A DNA stretch of 64,000 bases, from the NCBI RefSeq assembly GCF_035982055.1, contig NZ_CP108427.1, positions 4,154,001 through 4,218,000 of the forward strand. Reading direction: 5' to 3'. The translations under genes were made by a program, and so were the position numbers. This DNA comes from Streptomyces sp. NBC_01288. GTDB lineage: Bacteria; Actinomycetota; Actinomycetes; Streptomycetales; Streptomycetaceae. Under the pieces are notes generated by a model. That model searched no databases and was not told where the DNA came from. It was given only the letters and a program-made list of their open reading frames with translations. This document shows positions 1 to 8,187 of this stretch, one piece after another. Numbering within the stretch: the first letter of the stretch is position 1; every line of letters starts with the position of its first letter.

Positions 1-316
1 CGCTCGCGGCGTGGTCGTAGGTCAGGAAGACGACCTTGTCACGGGTGCGGACGTGGTCCACGACCGGTGGGAGGCCCGGGCCCGCCGAGCGGGCGGCGGG
101 GTGGGGGGACGGTTTGGGGGCGGGGGCCAGGGGGGCCGTCAAACCCCAGTGGCGGTACGGCTGTTCGCGGGACGGGCCGTGCGGGTGGACGCGTTGGGCG
201 GCCTTCTTGCCGAGCCGTTCGATGGGGTCGACGGACTGGGCGCAACCGGTGAGGAACAGCAGAGCGGCCGCCGACGCGACGGCCACCGGTACCCGCAGAC
301 GGCCCGCCCGCCTCAC
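1..316 (-). CDS. Polysaccharide deacetylase-like lipoprotein, N-terminal part (runs off left edge)
   Basis: Only the first 105 codons are in the window. The GTG start overlaps the stop of the upstream deacetylase gene as GTGA, so the two are translationally coupled paralogues. A signal peptide ends in the lipobox LTGC (Cys25), predicting a lipid-anchored extracytoplasmic protein. A Pro/Ala-rich linker follows, then the start of the NodB-type domain at about residue 93, reading KVVFLTYDHAAS. In active family members this first motif is T-F/Y/I-D-D-G, where one Asp is the base and the next binds metal. Here the second Asp is His (102), so catalysis may be altered or lost. The remaining motifs lie outside the window. 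Confidence 0.75.
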   Translation of the reverse strand, partial: MRRAGRLRVPVAVASAAALLFLTGCAQSVDPIERLGKKAAQRVHPHGPSREQPYRHWGLTAPLAPAPKPSPHPAARSAGPGLPPVVDHVRTRDKVVFLTYDHAAS

Positions 317-1206
317 AGGTAGTCCTCCAGGCGGGCCACCGCGTAGCCCTCGGCCGTGACCTTGCCCAGGAAGCGGCGCATGTCGTCGACCATCGTGCCC
401 TTCCAGTCCTCGCGGCCCCGGAAGTGCGTCAGGACGATGTCGCCGGGGTGCAGGGACCGGTCGTCCTCGCGGTACTCCCAGTGGTCGACGAACACCTCCT
501 CGTCCCAGATCGGGGCGTACTTGATGCCGCAGGACTTCGCGGCGACGAGGGTGTCGTGGTTGTAGTTCCCGTACGGCGGCCGGAAGACCGTCGGGGCCTT
601 GCCGAACTGCTTCTTCATGATGTCCTGCATGCCGCAGATCTCGCGCTTCTGCTCGGCGTAGGACAGGCCCGGCAGGTACGGGTGCGTGAGGGTGTGGTTG
701 TTGATCGTGTGGCCCTGGGCCTGCATCTTCCGGAAGTAGCCGTAGTCGTCCTTCACCAGGTAGTTGCTGAGGAAGGCCGTGTACGGGATCTTCAGGTCGC
801 TCATCATCCGCAGGAACGCGGGGTCCTTGTTCTCGCCGTCGTCGATGGTGAGGAAGACGATCTTCTGCTTGGTCGGGATCGTGGTGAACACCGGCGGGAG
901 GTTCAACTCCTCCTGGTCGTCCACCTCGAAGCCCTTGCGCGCGGTGATCTCCGGCTTGTGCGCCGGGGCCGGCGGGGCCGTGAGCGGCACCTTCGCCAGC
1001 CCCCAGCGCTTGGCCGCGGCAACCCGCGCGGCGTACGCGGCGCGCAACTTGGTCGCGTAGGAGTCCAGCGCGCGCGCCGGGGGCGCGTGCAGCGGCTGCG
1101 CGCCCTGCGCCGGGTGGACGGCCGCGCCCGAGCCGGGCTGGCCGCAGCCGGAGACGAGAGCGGCGAGCGCGAGGGCGGCGAGCGCGCCACGGGCGCCTCC
1201 CGTCAT
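313..1206 (-). CDS. Polysaccharide deacetylase family lipoprotein (NodB domain)
   Basis: Encodes 297 aa starting at the ATG that directly precedes a lipoprotein signal peptide with lipobox VSGC (Cys21); the reading frame is open further upstream but that part is Arg/Asp-rich and unlike a signal. The NodB homology domain shows motif 1 LTIDDGE (Asp122-Asp123), motif 2 HTINNHTLTH with metal ligands His171 and His175, and motif 3 RPPYG near residue 209, all of which look intact. Family members remove N- or O-acetyl groups from peptidoglycan or other surface glycans at the cell surface. It is the first gene of a two-gene unit with the truncated paralogue downstream. The exact glycan substrate cannot be told from sequence. 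Confidence 0.85.
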   Translation of the reverse strand: MTGGARGALAALALAALVSGCGQPGSGAAVHPAQGAQPLHAPPARALDSYATKLRAAYAARVAAAKRWGLAKVPLTAPPAPAHKPEITARKGFEVDDQEELNLPPVFTTIPTKQKIVFLTIDDGENKDPAFLRMMSDLKIPYTAFLSNYLVKDDYGYFRKMQAQGHTINNHTLTHPYLPGLSYAEQKREICGMQDIMKKQFGKAPTVFRPPYGNYNHDTLVAAKSCGIKYAPIWDEEVFVDHWEYREDDRSLHPGDIVLTHFRGREDWKGTMVDDMRRFLGKVTAEGYAVARLEDYL

Positions 1207-1388
1207 CCGACCCCGGTCGCCCCGGGTTTCCCGATCTCCTCGGTCCCCGCGCGCCCGATTGATGTCATTTTGTACGACTACTCGCATGGGGTCGGATCTT
1301 TTCAGGACCCGGCCCCGATCCCGCGGCGACACCGCCAACACACCGCCACCGGAGGCACACCGTCCACCGACTGGCCCACAATGTCCCG

Positions 1389-2570
1389 GTGAACGACCCC
1401 GTACTCGCCTTCGCCGCCCTGCTCACCCCCGAGGGCCGCGCCCTCCTCGACGAGGTCCGCGGCACCGACCCGGCCAAGGAACTCGCCGTCGCCACCCGGC
1501 TGCGCCGCGACCACCCCGCCGACCTCGTCTCGGCGGCCCTCGGCCAGGCCCGGCTGCGCCAACGCGCGGCAGCGGCGAAGTTCACGCCCGAGGACGCCGA
1601 CCGGATGTTCTTCACCCCGAACGGCTTCGAACAGTCCACCCGGACCAGCGTCGCCACCTACCGCGCCACCCGCCTCCTGGACCTCGGCGTGACCTCCGTC
1701 GCCGACCTCTGCTGCGGAATCGGCGGCGACGCGATCGCACTGGCACGGGCGGGGGTACGGGTCCTGGCCGTGGACCGCGATCCGCTGACGGTGGCCGTGG
1801 CGCGGGCCAACGCGGAGGCCCTGGGGCTGGCCGACCTGATCGAGGTGCGCGAGGCGGATGTCACCGACGTCGACACGTCCGCGTACGACGCCGTGTTCGT
1901 CGACCCCGCACGGCGGGGCGGCCGCGGCCGCATCTTCGATCCCGAGGCGTACTCGCCGCCGTTGTCCTGGGCCATCGGCGCGGCTACGACGGCCCCCCTC
2001 GCCGCGCTGAAGATCGCCCCCGGCGTGCCGCACGAGGCGATCCCGGCGGCGGCCGAGGCGGAGTGGATCTCGGACGGGGGTGACGTGAAGGAGGCTGTGC
2101 TGTGGTTCGGGGCGGGAGCGCGGCCGGGGGCGGTACGGGCAACTCTCCTGCCCGGTCCGCGAGTTCTGCACGGACGCGGGCTGCCCGACCCTGAAGTCCG
2201 TTCCGTGGGGCGGTACTTGTACGAGCCCGACGGCGCCGTCATCCGCGCCCACCTCGTCGCCGAGGTCGCGGAGGAGGTCGAGGGCGGGCTCGTCGACGAG
2301 ACCATCGCGTATGTGACAGCGGATGAGCTACGGCCGACCGCGTATGCCTCCGCCTACGAGATCACCGATCAACTCCCCTTCGGTGTCAAGAAGTTGAAGG
2401 CCTTGCTGCGGGAGCGCGAGGTGGGCGTCCTCACCGTGAAGAAGCGGGGGTCGGCCGTCGAACCGGAGGAGCTGCGGCGGAAGGTGAAGCCTCAGGGGCC
2501 CAACTCCGTGACCGTGTTCCTCACTCGGGTGGCGGGGGCGCCGGCGATGTTGATCGGGCGCCCCGTCTAG
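1389..2570 (+). CDS. Class I SAM-dependent methyltransferase with THUMP-like C-terminal domain
   Basis: A 393-aa cytoplasmic protein with a GTG start, divergent from the deacetylase pair. The SAM-binding core is at about residues 95-190: the glycine motif VADLCCGIGGD is followed by an acidic loop VLAVDRD and by a catalytic-type FVDPARRGGRGR segment. The C-terminal third (about 290-390, with QLPFGVKKLKALL) resembles the THUMP-like domain found in a family of actinobacterial putative RNA methyltransferases. Substrate is unknown; RNA base methylation is inferred from the domain pairing. Its TAG stop shares the palindrome CTAG with the stop of the convergent sigma-factor gene. Confidence 0.8.
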   Translation: MNDPVLAFAALLTPEGRALLDEVRGTDPAKELAVATRLRRDHPADLVSAALGQARLRQRAAAAKFTPEDADRMFFTPNGFEQSTRTSVATYRATRLLDLGVTSVADLCCGIGGDAIALARAGVRVLAVDRDPLTVAVARANAEALGLADLIEVREADVTDVDTSAYDAVFVDPARRGGRGRIFDPEAYSPPLSWAIGAATTAPLAALKIAPGVPHEAIPAAAEAEWISDGGDVKEAVLWFGAGARPGAVRATLLPGPRVLHGRGLPDPEVRSVGRYLYEPDGAVIRAHLVAEVAEEVEGGLVDETIAYVTADELRPTAYASAYEITDQLPFGVKKLKALLREREVGVLTVKKRGSAVEPEELRRKVKPQGPNSVTVFLTRVAGAPAMLIGRPV

Positions 2571-3841
2571 GACGCCTCCGCCGCCCGGCGCAGCAGGAGT
2601 TGGCGTTCGCGTTCGTTGCGCGCCAGCGAAGCCGCTCGTGTGAACTCCGCCTTCGCCTCCGTCGTACGGCCGAGGCGGAGGAGCAGGTCGCCACGGACAC
2701 TGGGCAGCAAGTGGTAGTCGCGCAGGGCGGGTTCGGAGGCGAGGGTGTCGACGATCTCCAACGCCGGAGCCGGGCCCTCGGCCATCGAGACAGCCACCGC
2801 GCGGTTCAACTCGACCACCGGCGAAGGGGATCGGGCGGCGAGGAGGGCGTACAGGGTCGCGATCGTCGGCCAGTCGGTCTCGTCGTAGGTGTACGCGTGG
2901 GCGTGGCAGGCGGCGATGGCGGCCTGGAGGGCGTAGGGGCCGGGGGCTCCCGTGGAGACGGCGTCCGCGCGGCCGAGGGCGGTGATGCCGCGGGCGATGA
3001 GGAGGCGGTTCCAGCGGCGGCGGTTCTGGTCCTTGAGGAGGACGGGGTCGCCGTTCGGGGCGGTGCGGGCGGCCGCGCGGGAGGCCTGGAACTCCAACAG
3101 GGAGGCCAGGGCGTGCACTTCGGGTTCCTTCGGCATCAGGCCGGCGAGGAGGCGGGCCAGGCGGAGCGCGTCCTCGCAGAGGCTGGGGCGGAGCCAGTCG
3201 TCGCCCGCCGTCGCCGCGTAACCCTCGTTGAAGATCAGGTAGATGACGTCCAGGACCGAGCCCAGGCGGGCCTCTCGGTCGGGGCCGTAGGGGACCTCGA
3301 AGGCGACGTTCTTGGTGGCCAGGGTGCGTTTGGCGCGGACGATGCGCTGGGCGATCGTCGGCTCGGGGGCGAGGAAGGCGCGGGCGATCTCGGGGGTGGT
3401 CAGGCCGCCGAGGAGGCGCAGGGTGAGGGCGGTGCGGGCCTCCGGGGACAGGACCGGGTGGCAGGTGGTGAAGACCAGGCGCAGGAGGTCGTCGTCGATG
3501 TCGTCGGGGGCCGCGGGTTCCTCGGGCGGGGCCGTCGTCTCCAGGGTGCGGCCGATCTCCTGGAGCTTGCGGGCGTAGTTCTCCCGGCGCCGGATCAGGT
3601 CGACGGCGCGGTGTCTGGCGGTGGCCATGAGCCAGGCGCCCGGGTTGTCGGGCACGCCGTCCCTCGGCCACTGCTCCAGGGCGGCGACCAGCGCGTCCTG
3701 CGCGAGTTCCTCGGCGATGCCGACGTCGCGGACCAGGCGGGCGACGGCGGCGATGATGCGGGGGGACTCGATGCGGAAGACGGTCTCCAGAGCGGTTTCC
3801 GGAGCTGTCGCGGGCGAGGTGGGTTGTGCTTCCTGTTCCAC
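2567..3841 (-). CDS. ECF RNA polymerase sigma factor, ECF42-like, with C-terminal TPR-like extension
   Basis: Predicted 424 aa from a GTG at 3841, chosen because it lies 44 nt after the DGPF partner gene; the frame is open further upstream. Sigma2 reads RIIAAVARLVRDVG...LAQDALVAALEQWP and sigma4 includes TPEIARAFLAPEPTIAQRIVRAKRTL. Unlike simple ECF factors it continues for about 200 residues in an alpha-helical, TPR-like tail (for example VELNRAVAVSMAEGP and LRLGRTTEAKAEFTRAA). This layout, next to a YCII/DGPF-domain gene, is typical of group ECF42, where the tail replaces a classical anti-sigma factor in controlling activity. Target promoters are unknown. The stop overlaps the convergent methyltransferase gene by 4 bp. 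Confidence 0.88.
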   Translation of the reverse strand: MEQEAQPTSPATAPETALETVFRIESPRIIAAVARLVRDVGIAEELAQDALVAALEQWPRDGVPDNPGAWLMATARHRAVDLIRRRENYARKLQEIGRTLETTAPPEEPAAPDDIDDDLLRLVFTTCHPVLSPEARTALTLRLLGGLTTPEIARAFLAPEPTIAQRIVRAKRTLATKNVAFEVPYGPDREARLGSVLDVIYLIFNEGYAATAGDDWLRPSLCEDALRLARLLAGLMPKEPEVHALASLLEFQASRAAARTAPNGDPVLLKDQNRRRWNRLLIARGITALGRADAVSTGAPGPYALQAAIAACHAHAYTYDETDWPTIATLYALLAARSPSPVVELNRAVAVSMAEGPAPALEIVDTLASEPALRDYHLLPSVRGDLLLRLGRTTEAKAEFTRAASLARNERERQLLLRRAAEAS

Positions 3842-3885
3842 AACCCACCATCGAACACCTCTGGTGCCCTCAAGCCAAGGAAGGC

Positions 3886-4242
3886 TCAGCCCTCCGCGAT
3901 CTCCCGCACCTCGCACGTCACGGTCCAGAACTCCTCGTGCACCTTGAGGAACCGCTTCGTCCACTCGATCGCCTCGGCCATGTCCTTGCACTGCATGAGC
4001 GCGTAGCCGCCGACGACCTCCTTGGACTCCGTGAACGGGCCGTCGGTCACGGAGATCTTGCCGCCCTCCCAGTGCACGCGGGCGCCCTGCGCGGTCGGGG
4101 TGAGGCCGGCGGTGTCGAGCATGACGCCGGCCTTGGTGATCTCCTCGATCAGCTCGCCCATGCGCTGCATCAGCTCGGGGCTGGGGCCCTCGGCGGGGGT
4201 GGTCTTCTCGTCGATCTGCACGAGGGAGAGGTAGCGGGGCAT
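3886..4242 (-). CDS. YCII-related (DGPF domain) protein, partner of the ECF sigma factor
   Basis: A 118-aa protein starting MPRYLSLVQ with a GAGGAG ribosome-binding site just upstream; the longer open frame lacks such support. It has the ferredoxin-like YCII fold signature, including the name-giving motif DGPFTESKEVVGGYAL and the C-terminal AEIEWTKR-type helix. Genes of this family sit next to ECF42-type sigma factors and belong to their regulons in several Streptomyces; a role as a small enzyme or sensor is assumed but not established. It is transcribed just ahead of the sigma gene on the same strand, so the two probably form one operon. Confidence 0.85.
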   Translation of the reverse strand: MPRYLSLVQIDEKTTPAEGPSPELMQRMGELIEEITKAGVMLDTAGLTPTAQGARVHWEGGKISVTDGPFTESKEVVGGYALMQCKDMAEAIEWTKRFLKVHEEFWTVTCEVREIAEG

Positions 4243-4393
4243 GGTGACTCCTCGGGTGTTTCGCTGACGTTCTCTGACGTTGTCCGACCGGGCTCTTCCC
4301 GGCCTTTCAACCATGCGTCGAACGAGGGGCGAGCGGATCGACACACTCGCCGGAAAACCTCGAAGATTTTTTCCGCCCACCTGTCTCCGCAGG

Positions 4394-5446
4394 TCAGCGC
4401 AGCGACTCCCACAGATCGCTCGCCGCCGGCTCCTTCGCCACCACTCGGTTCGGGTCGGACGGTGCCGTGACGTTCGGCATCGTCACGGTGGTCACCGCGT
4501 CCGCCGACAGGCTCTTCAGGCTCTGGCCGAGGCTGATCAGTTCGCTGAGGGAGTCGAGGCCGGTGTCGGTGGTGAGGCTGTCGGTGACCGCGTCGGTGAC
4601 CTCGTAGAGCTTGGTGGGGTCGGTGAGGAGGTCGTGGGTGGAGATCTGGGTCAACAGGGCCTTCACCAGCATCTGTTGGAGGCCTATTCGGCCGAGGTCG
4701 CTGCCGTCGCCTATGCCGTGCCGGGTTCGGGCGAGGGCCAGGGCCTGCTTGCCGTTGAGGTGATGGGTGCCCTTCTTGAGGTGCAGGTGGCTGTCGTCGT
4801 CGTCGATGTCCTGCGTCGTGGTGACCGTGACGCCGCCGAGCGCGTTGACCAGCTTCGCGAAGCCCGCGAAGTCGATCTCTATGTAGTGGTCCATGCGGAC
4901 GCCGGTGATCGACTCGACCGTCTTGACCGCGCACACCGGCCCGCCCACCGAGTACGCGGTGTTGAACATCGCGTTGTACGCCACCGACGTGGAACCGCCC
5001 GACGACAGCGGGCACGACGGCCGGGTGACGAGCGTGTCGCGCGGGATGCTGACGATCGTGGCCTTCTTACGGCCCGCGTCGATGTGCACGACCATCGCCG
5101 TGTCGGAGCGGGCGCCGGAGCTGTCGCCGCCGCCGAGTGCCTTGTTCTCCTTGCCGCTGCGCGAGTCGGAGCCGAGGACCAGGATGTTCAGGGAGCCGGT
5201 CGGCACGGGGACGGCGGACGCGGATGCCGCGGCGGACGGTGTGGTCACCGCCTTCGCGGGGCGGTCGGTGCCGAGCGCGCTGTCGATGTCGACGCTCTTG
5301 ATGTTGCTGTTGAGGTGCCAGTAGGCCCAGCCGGCCGTGGCGACACCCAGGACGAGGGCGCCGGCCAGAGTGAGGCCGGCGATCTTCAGCACTCTCGATC
5401 GCCGGCCCACGCGTCTGTCCTCGTCAACGTTCTCTGTGTCCGTCAC
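4394..5446 (-). CDS. LytR-CpsA-Psr (LCP) family protein
   Basis: A 350-aa protein with a short cytoplasmic N-terminus (about 25 residues, RRVGRRSR), one membrane anchor (about 27-48) and an extracellular LCP domain. LCP landmarks are LNILVLGSDSRSG, the Arg/Asp-containing ARSDTAMVVHID, and IPRDTLV. Family members transfer lipid-linked glycopolymers such as teichoic acids or capsule to peptidoglycan. In the middle, GVRMDHYIEIDFAGFAKLVNALGGV and the ALALARTRHG segment are also typical. It lies downstream of, and on the same strand as, the xylanase gene, separated by 134 bp that contain a weak hairpin, so it is probably transcribed separately. Confidence 0.92.
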   Translation of the reverse strand: MTDTENVDEDRRVGRRSRVLKIAGLTLAGALVLGVATAGWAYWHLNSNIKSVDIDSALGTDRPAKAVTTPSAAASASAVPVPTGSLNILVLGSDSRSGKENKALGGGDSSGARSDTAMVVHIDAGRKKATIVSIPRDTLVTRPSCPLSSGGSTSVAYNAMFNTAYSVGGPVCAVKTVESITGVRMDHYIEIDFAGFAKLVNALGGVTVTTTQDIDDDDSHLHLKKGTHHLNGKQALALARTRHGIGDGSDLGRIGLQQMLVKALLTQISTHDLLTDPTKLYEVTDAVTDSLTTDTGLDSLSELISLGQSLKSLSADAVTTVTMPNVTAPSDPNRVVAKEPAASDLWESLR

Positions 5447-5580
5447 GGTGAGGAACGTAAGTCCGAATTATTAGGAGAAAGTTAGGGGAGACGTCCCGAG
5501 ACGGTTTTCTACGGAAAATCTCACGGTTCTCAGCCCCGCTTCACTCCCCCGAAGCCCCCCGTGCGCCTCCCCCGCCTCCC

Positions 5581-6927
5581 TCAGCCCAGGGTCACCACCG
5601 GCACCGGATTGCTCCCGCTCCACGACGCGTTGAAGCCGAACGTCACCGAACCGCCGTCCGGGACAGTCCCGTTGTAGCTCGCGTTCGCACAACTCACCGC
5701 CGTGCCCGACTGGGTACAGGTCGCGTTCCAGGCCTGCGTGATCTGCTGGCCCGCGCCGTACGTCCAGGTCGCCTTCCAGGACGACAGCGAGGCCCCGGAA
5801 CAGGCGATCGTCACCTGCCCGGTGAACCCGGTGTTCCACTGACTGCCCACGCTGTACGTCGCCGAGCACGCACCGGTCGGCGGCGGGGTCGTGGTCGTAC
5901 CGCCGAGCGCCTCAGAGAGGCCGTAGTACGCCGGTTTCGGCGCATAGTTGGCGTCGTACGGTGTCGCCGCCCCGTAGCCGGGGAACGTGCTGTCGACCCA
6001 GGAGTCGGAGTCGGTGAAGCCCCAGACGGTGACGTTCACGCAGCGTGTCACCGCCACGCAGGCGGCCATGACGCTCTTGAAGTCGGCCTTCTGCTGGGCG
6101 AGTTTGGTGGCGTCCGCGGGAAGCGCCATCCGTACGTCCAGCTCGGTGATCGCCACGTCCACGCCCAGGTCGGCGAAGCGCTGGATGTTCTGCTGGAGCG
6201 TGCTCGGGACCTGGCCGAGGATGAGGTGGGCCTGGAGGCCGACCCCGTCGATCGGAACGCCCGCCGTCTTCAGGGACTTGACCAGGTTGTAGAGGGCGGT
6301 GGACTTCGCGTTGACGCCCTCGACGTTGTAGTCGTTGATGTAGAGCTTGGCCGCCGGGTCCGCCGCGTGGGCCCAAGTCAGCGCCTGCGCGATGTAGTTG
6401 GCGCCGAGGCCGTTGTACCAGAGGGTCGAGCGGTAGGTGCCGTCCTCGTTGAAGGGTTCGTTCACCACGTCCCAGGCGGTGATCTCGCCCTTGTAGCGGC
6501 CGACTTCGGTACTGATGTGGTTCTGGAGCAGGCTGCTCAACTGGGCCGACGTCCAGGTGCCGTTGGTCAGCCAGCTCGGGTTCTGACTGTGCCAGACCAG
6601 GGTGTGGCCGCGCACCTGCTGGTTGTGGGCCTGCGCGAAGGCGACGATCTGGTCCGCCTCCGACCAGTTGAAGCTGCCCCGCGTCGGCTCGACCGTCTCC
6701 CACTTCATGGCGTTGCCGGGGGTGAGCGAGCTGAACTGACCGCCCGCGATGTCGCCGTACGTGCCGGTGAGCTTGGAGCCGGTGACCGCGGTGCCGATGA
6801 CTTTGCCCTTCGCGGCGGCGAGGTCGCGCAGCGGGGTGTCGGCGGCGTGTGCGGCGGGGGCCGCGAAGAGCATGACGGCGCCGGTGAACAGGGCCGCCAG
6901 GGACAAGCCGGTTCTCAGAGATCTCAT
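5581..6927 (-). CDS. Secreted endo-1,4-beta-xylanase, GH10 catalytic domain plus CBM2
   Basis: A 448-aa secreted enzyme. The start MRSLRTG was chosen because it begins a standard Sec signal peptide (cleavage near AHAAD, residue 29) and has a GGAGG site upstream. The GH10 domain spans about 32-345, with the acid/base Glu157 in WDVVNEP and the nucleophile Glu262 in ITELDVRM. A short TTTTPPPTG linker leads to a family 2 carbohydrate-binding module (354-448) bounded by a Cys pair. It cleaves internal xylan bonds outside the cell and supplies xylo-oligosaccharides to the importer encoded nearby. A CGAA-N3-TTCG operator-like site overlaps its leader. Confidence 0.95.
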   Translation of the reverse strand: MRSLRTGLSLAALFTGAVMLFAAPAAHAADTPLRDLAAAKGKVIGTAVTGSKLTGTYGDIAGGQFSSLTPGNAMKWETVEPTRGSFNWSEADQIVAFAQAHNQQVRGHTLVWHSQNPSWLTNGTWTSAQLSSLLQNHISTEVGRYKGEITAWDVVNEPFNEDGTYRSTLWYNGLGANYIAQALTWAHAADPAAKLYINDYNVEGVNAKSTALYNLVKSLKTAGVPIDGVGLQAHLILGQVPSTLQQNIQRFADLGVDVAITELDVRMALPADATKLAQQKADFKSVMAACVAVTRCVNVTVWGFTDSDSWVDSTFPGYGAATPYDANYAPKPAYYGLSEALGGTTTTPPPTGACSATYSVGSQWNTGFTGQVTIACSGASLSSWKATWTYGAGQQITQAWNATCTQSGTAVSCANASYNGTVPDGGSVTFGFNASWSGSNPVPVVTLG

Positions 6928-6938
6928 TGCGGGTGCCT

Positions 6939-6962
6939 CCGAAAGTTTCGGTTGTGCAACCG
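6939..6962. promoter_or_regulatory. Operator-like double palindrome upstream of the xylanase gene
   Basis: Two palindromes touch each other here: CCGAAA-G-TTTCGG (6939-6951) and CGGTTG-TG-CAACCG (6949-6962). The first contains CGAA-AGT-TTCG, matching the CGAA-Nx-TTCG elements reported for xylan genes and the BxlR repressor in other Streptomyces (recalled knowledge). Centred about 18 bp before the start codon and touching the GGAGG site, it is well placed for repression by the LacI-type protein encoded immediately upstream. Confidence 0.6.
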
Positions 6963-7029
6963 ATTGGCTTCGGAGGAGTGTGGGGCGGCCGACCCCACTC
7001 GTCAATACGTCACCTTCCGGCCACCGGCG

Positions 7030-8079
7030 TCACGTGGTGGGCGGTGCCGTACTGCTCCGCACCACCAGGCTCGTCGCCAGTTCCACCCGCCGTGCCGCCG
7101 AGGTCTCCTGCTCGCGCCCGAGGTCGAGCACCAGCTTGGCCGCCGCCTCGGCCATCTCGGTGAGGGGCTGTCGTACGGTCGTCAGCGGCGGGCCGACCCA
7201 GCGCGCCACCGGCAGATCGTCGAAGCCGACCACGCTCAGGTCCTCCGGGATGCGCAACCCGAGTTCGCGCGCGGCCTCGTAGAGACCGAGGGCCTGGAGG
7301 TCGTTGCCGGCGAAGACGGCGGTGGGCCGGTCCGGGCGGCGCAGCAGCTCAAGGCCCAGCCGGTAGCCGGCCTCGTGGTGGAAGTCGCCGGTGGTGATCA
7401 GCGAGGGGTCGACCGGCAGCCCGGCCGTCTCCAGCGCGGCCCGGTATCCGTCCACCCGAGCGCGGCTGCACATCATCCGGGACGGTCCGCTGATCGCGCC
7501 GATCCGGGTGTGGCCGAGTTCGACCAGGTGCCGGGTGGCGGCGAGTCCGCCCTGCCAGTTCGTCGCGCCGATCGACGGCACGTCCGCGCCCGGGTCACCG
7601 GCCGGGTCCATCACCACGAACGGGATGGAACGGCTGGTGAGCAGCGCCCGCTGGGACTCGTCGAGCCCGGAGAGGACGAGGATCACGCCGTGCGGGCGGC
7701 GGGCCGCGACCTGATCGGCCCAGGTCCGGCCGGGTGTCAGCCGCCCCGCGCTCTCGCTCAGCACCACGCTCAGCCCGGAGTCCCGCGCCACGTTCTCCAC
7801 GCCCCGGATGACCTCCATCGCCCAGGCGCTCTCCAGCTCGTGGAAGACCAGGTCGATCAGCGGGGAGCGGGTCGCCTCGGCGCGGCGGCGCCGGTAGCCG
7901 TAGACGCGGAGCAGGTCCTCGACGCGGGTGCGGGTCGCGGGGGCGACGTCGGCGCGGCCGTTGAGGACCTTCGAAACAGTCGGAGCCGACACTCCGGCCT
8001 CGCGGGCGATCTCGGCGAGCGTGGCGGTCTGCGTCGACCGACCCGCTGTCTGGGTTTCGGCGGAATCCGGGGCTGTCAT
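7030..8079 (-). CDS. LacI-family transcriptional regulator of the xylan cluster (BxlR-like)
   Basis: A 349-aa repressor. The N-terminal helix-turn-helix and hinge (about 20-65) read TLAEIAREAGVSAPTVSKVLNG, the standard LacI signature; the rest is a periplasmic-binding-protein-like sugar sensor domain (for example FVVMDPAGDPGADVPSIG and TAVFAGNDLQALG). It is divergent from the importer operon and lies between that operon and the xylanase gene, so it is the obvious local regulator of both. The likely inducer is a xylo-oligosaccharide, by analogy to the bxl clusters of other streptomycetes; this is inference from context. The 108-bp divergent spacer holds two copies of the candidate operator. 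Confidence 0.85.
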   Translation of the reverse strand: MTAPDSAETQTAGRSTQTATLAEIAREAGVSAPTVSKVLNGRADVAPATRTRVEDLLRVYGYRRRRAEATRSPLIDLVFHELESAWAMEVIRGVENVARDSGLSVVLSESAGRLTPGRTWADQVAARRPHGVILVLSGLDESQRALLTSRSIPFVVMDPAGDPGADVPSIGATNWQGGLAATRHLVELGHTRIGAISGPSRMMCSRARVDGYRAALETAGLPVDPSLITTGDFHHEAGYRLGLELLRRPDRPTAVFAGNDLQALGLYEAARELGLRIPEDLSVVGFDDLPVARWVGPPLTTVRQPLTEMAEAAAKLVLDLGREQETSAARRVELATSLVVRSSTAPPTT

Positions 8080-8138
8080 GGCGGCGATCGTATCCCTGCG
8101 CGACCTCTTGACGAACCCCCCAGCGCGCCTTACGTTCC

Positions 8139-8170
8139 CGGAACATTCGTAGAACGGCTCGAAACATTCG
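8139..8170. promoter_or_regulatory. Two phased operator-like repeats before the xylo-oligosaccharide importer operon
   Basis: CGGAACATTCG (8139-8149) and CGAAACATTCG (8160-8170) differ at one of 11 positions and start exactly 21 bp apart, two DNA turns, so they face the same side of the helix. Both resemble the CGAA-N3-TTCG site before the xylanase gene. They lie 18-49 bp before the binding-protein start codon, in the spacer that also serves the divergent LacI gene, and probably bind that regulator. Confidence 0.6.
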
Positions 8171-8187
8171 CACGAGAGGTGCTGTCC

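Noticed and set aside
424..1392. Long plus-strand frame opposite the deacetylase gene
   Set aside because: Composition is Val/Arg/Asp-rich as expected for an antisense shadow of a GC-rich gene; no motif or ribosome-binding site.
6226..8187. Upstream extension of the sugar-binding lipoprotein frame
   Set aside because: The signal peptide and ribosome-binding site fix the start at 8188; the upstream part is antisense to the xylanase and LacI genes.
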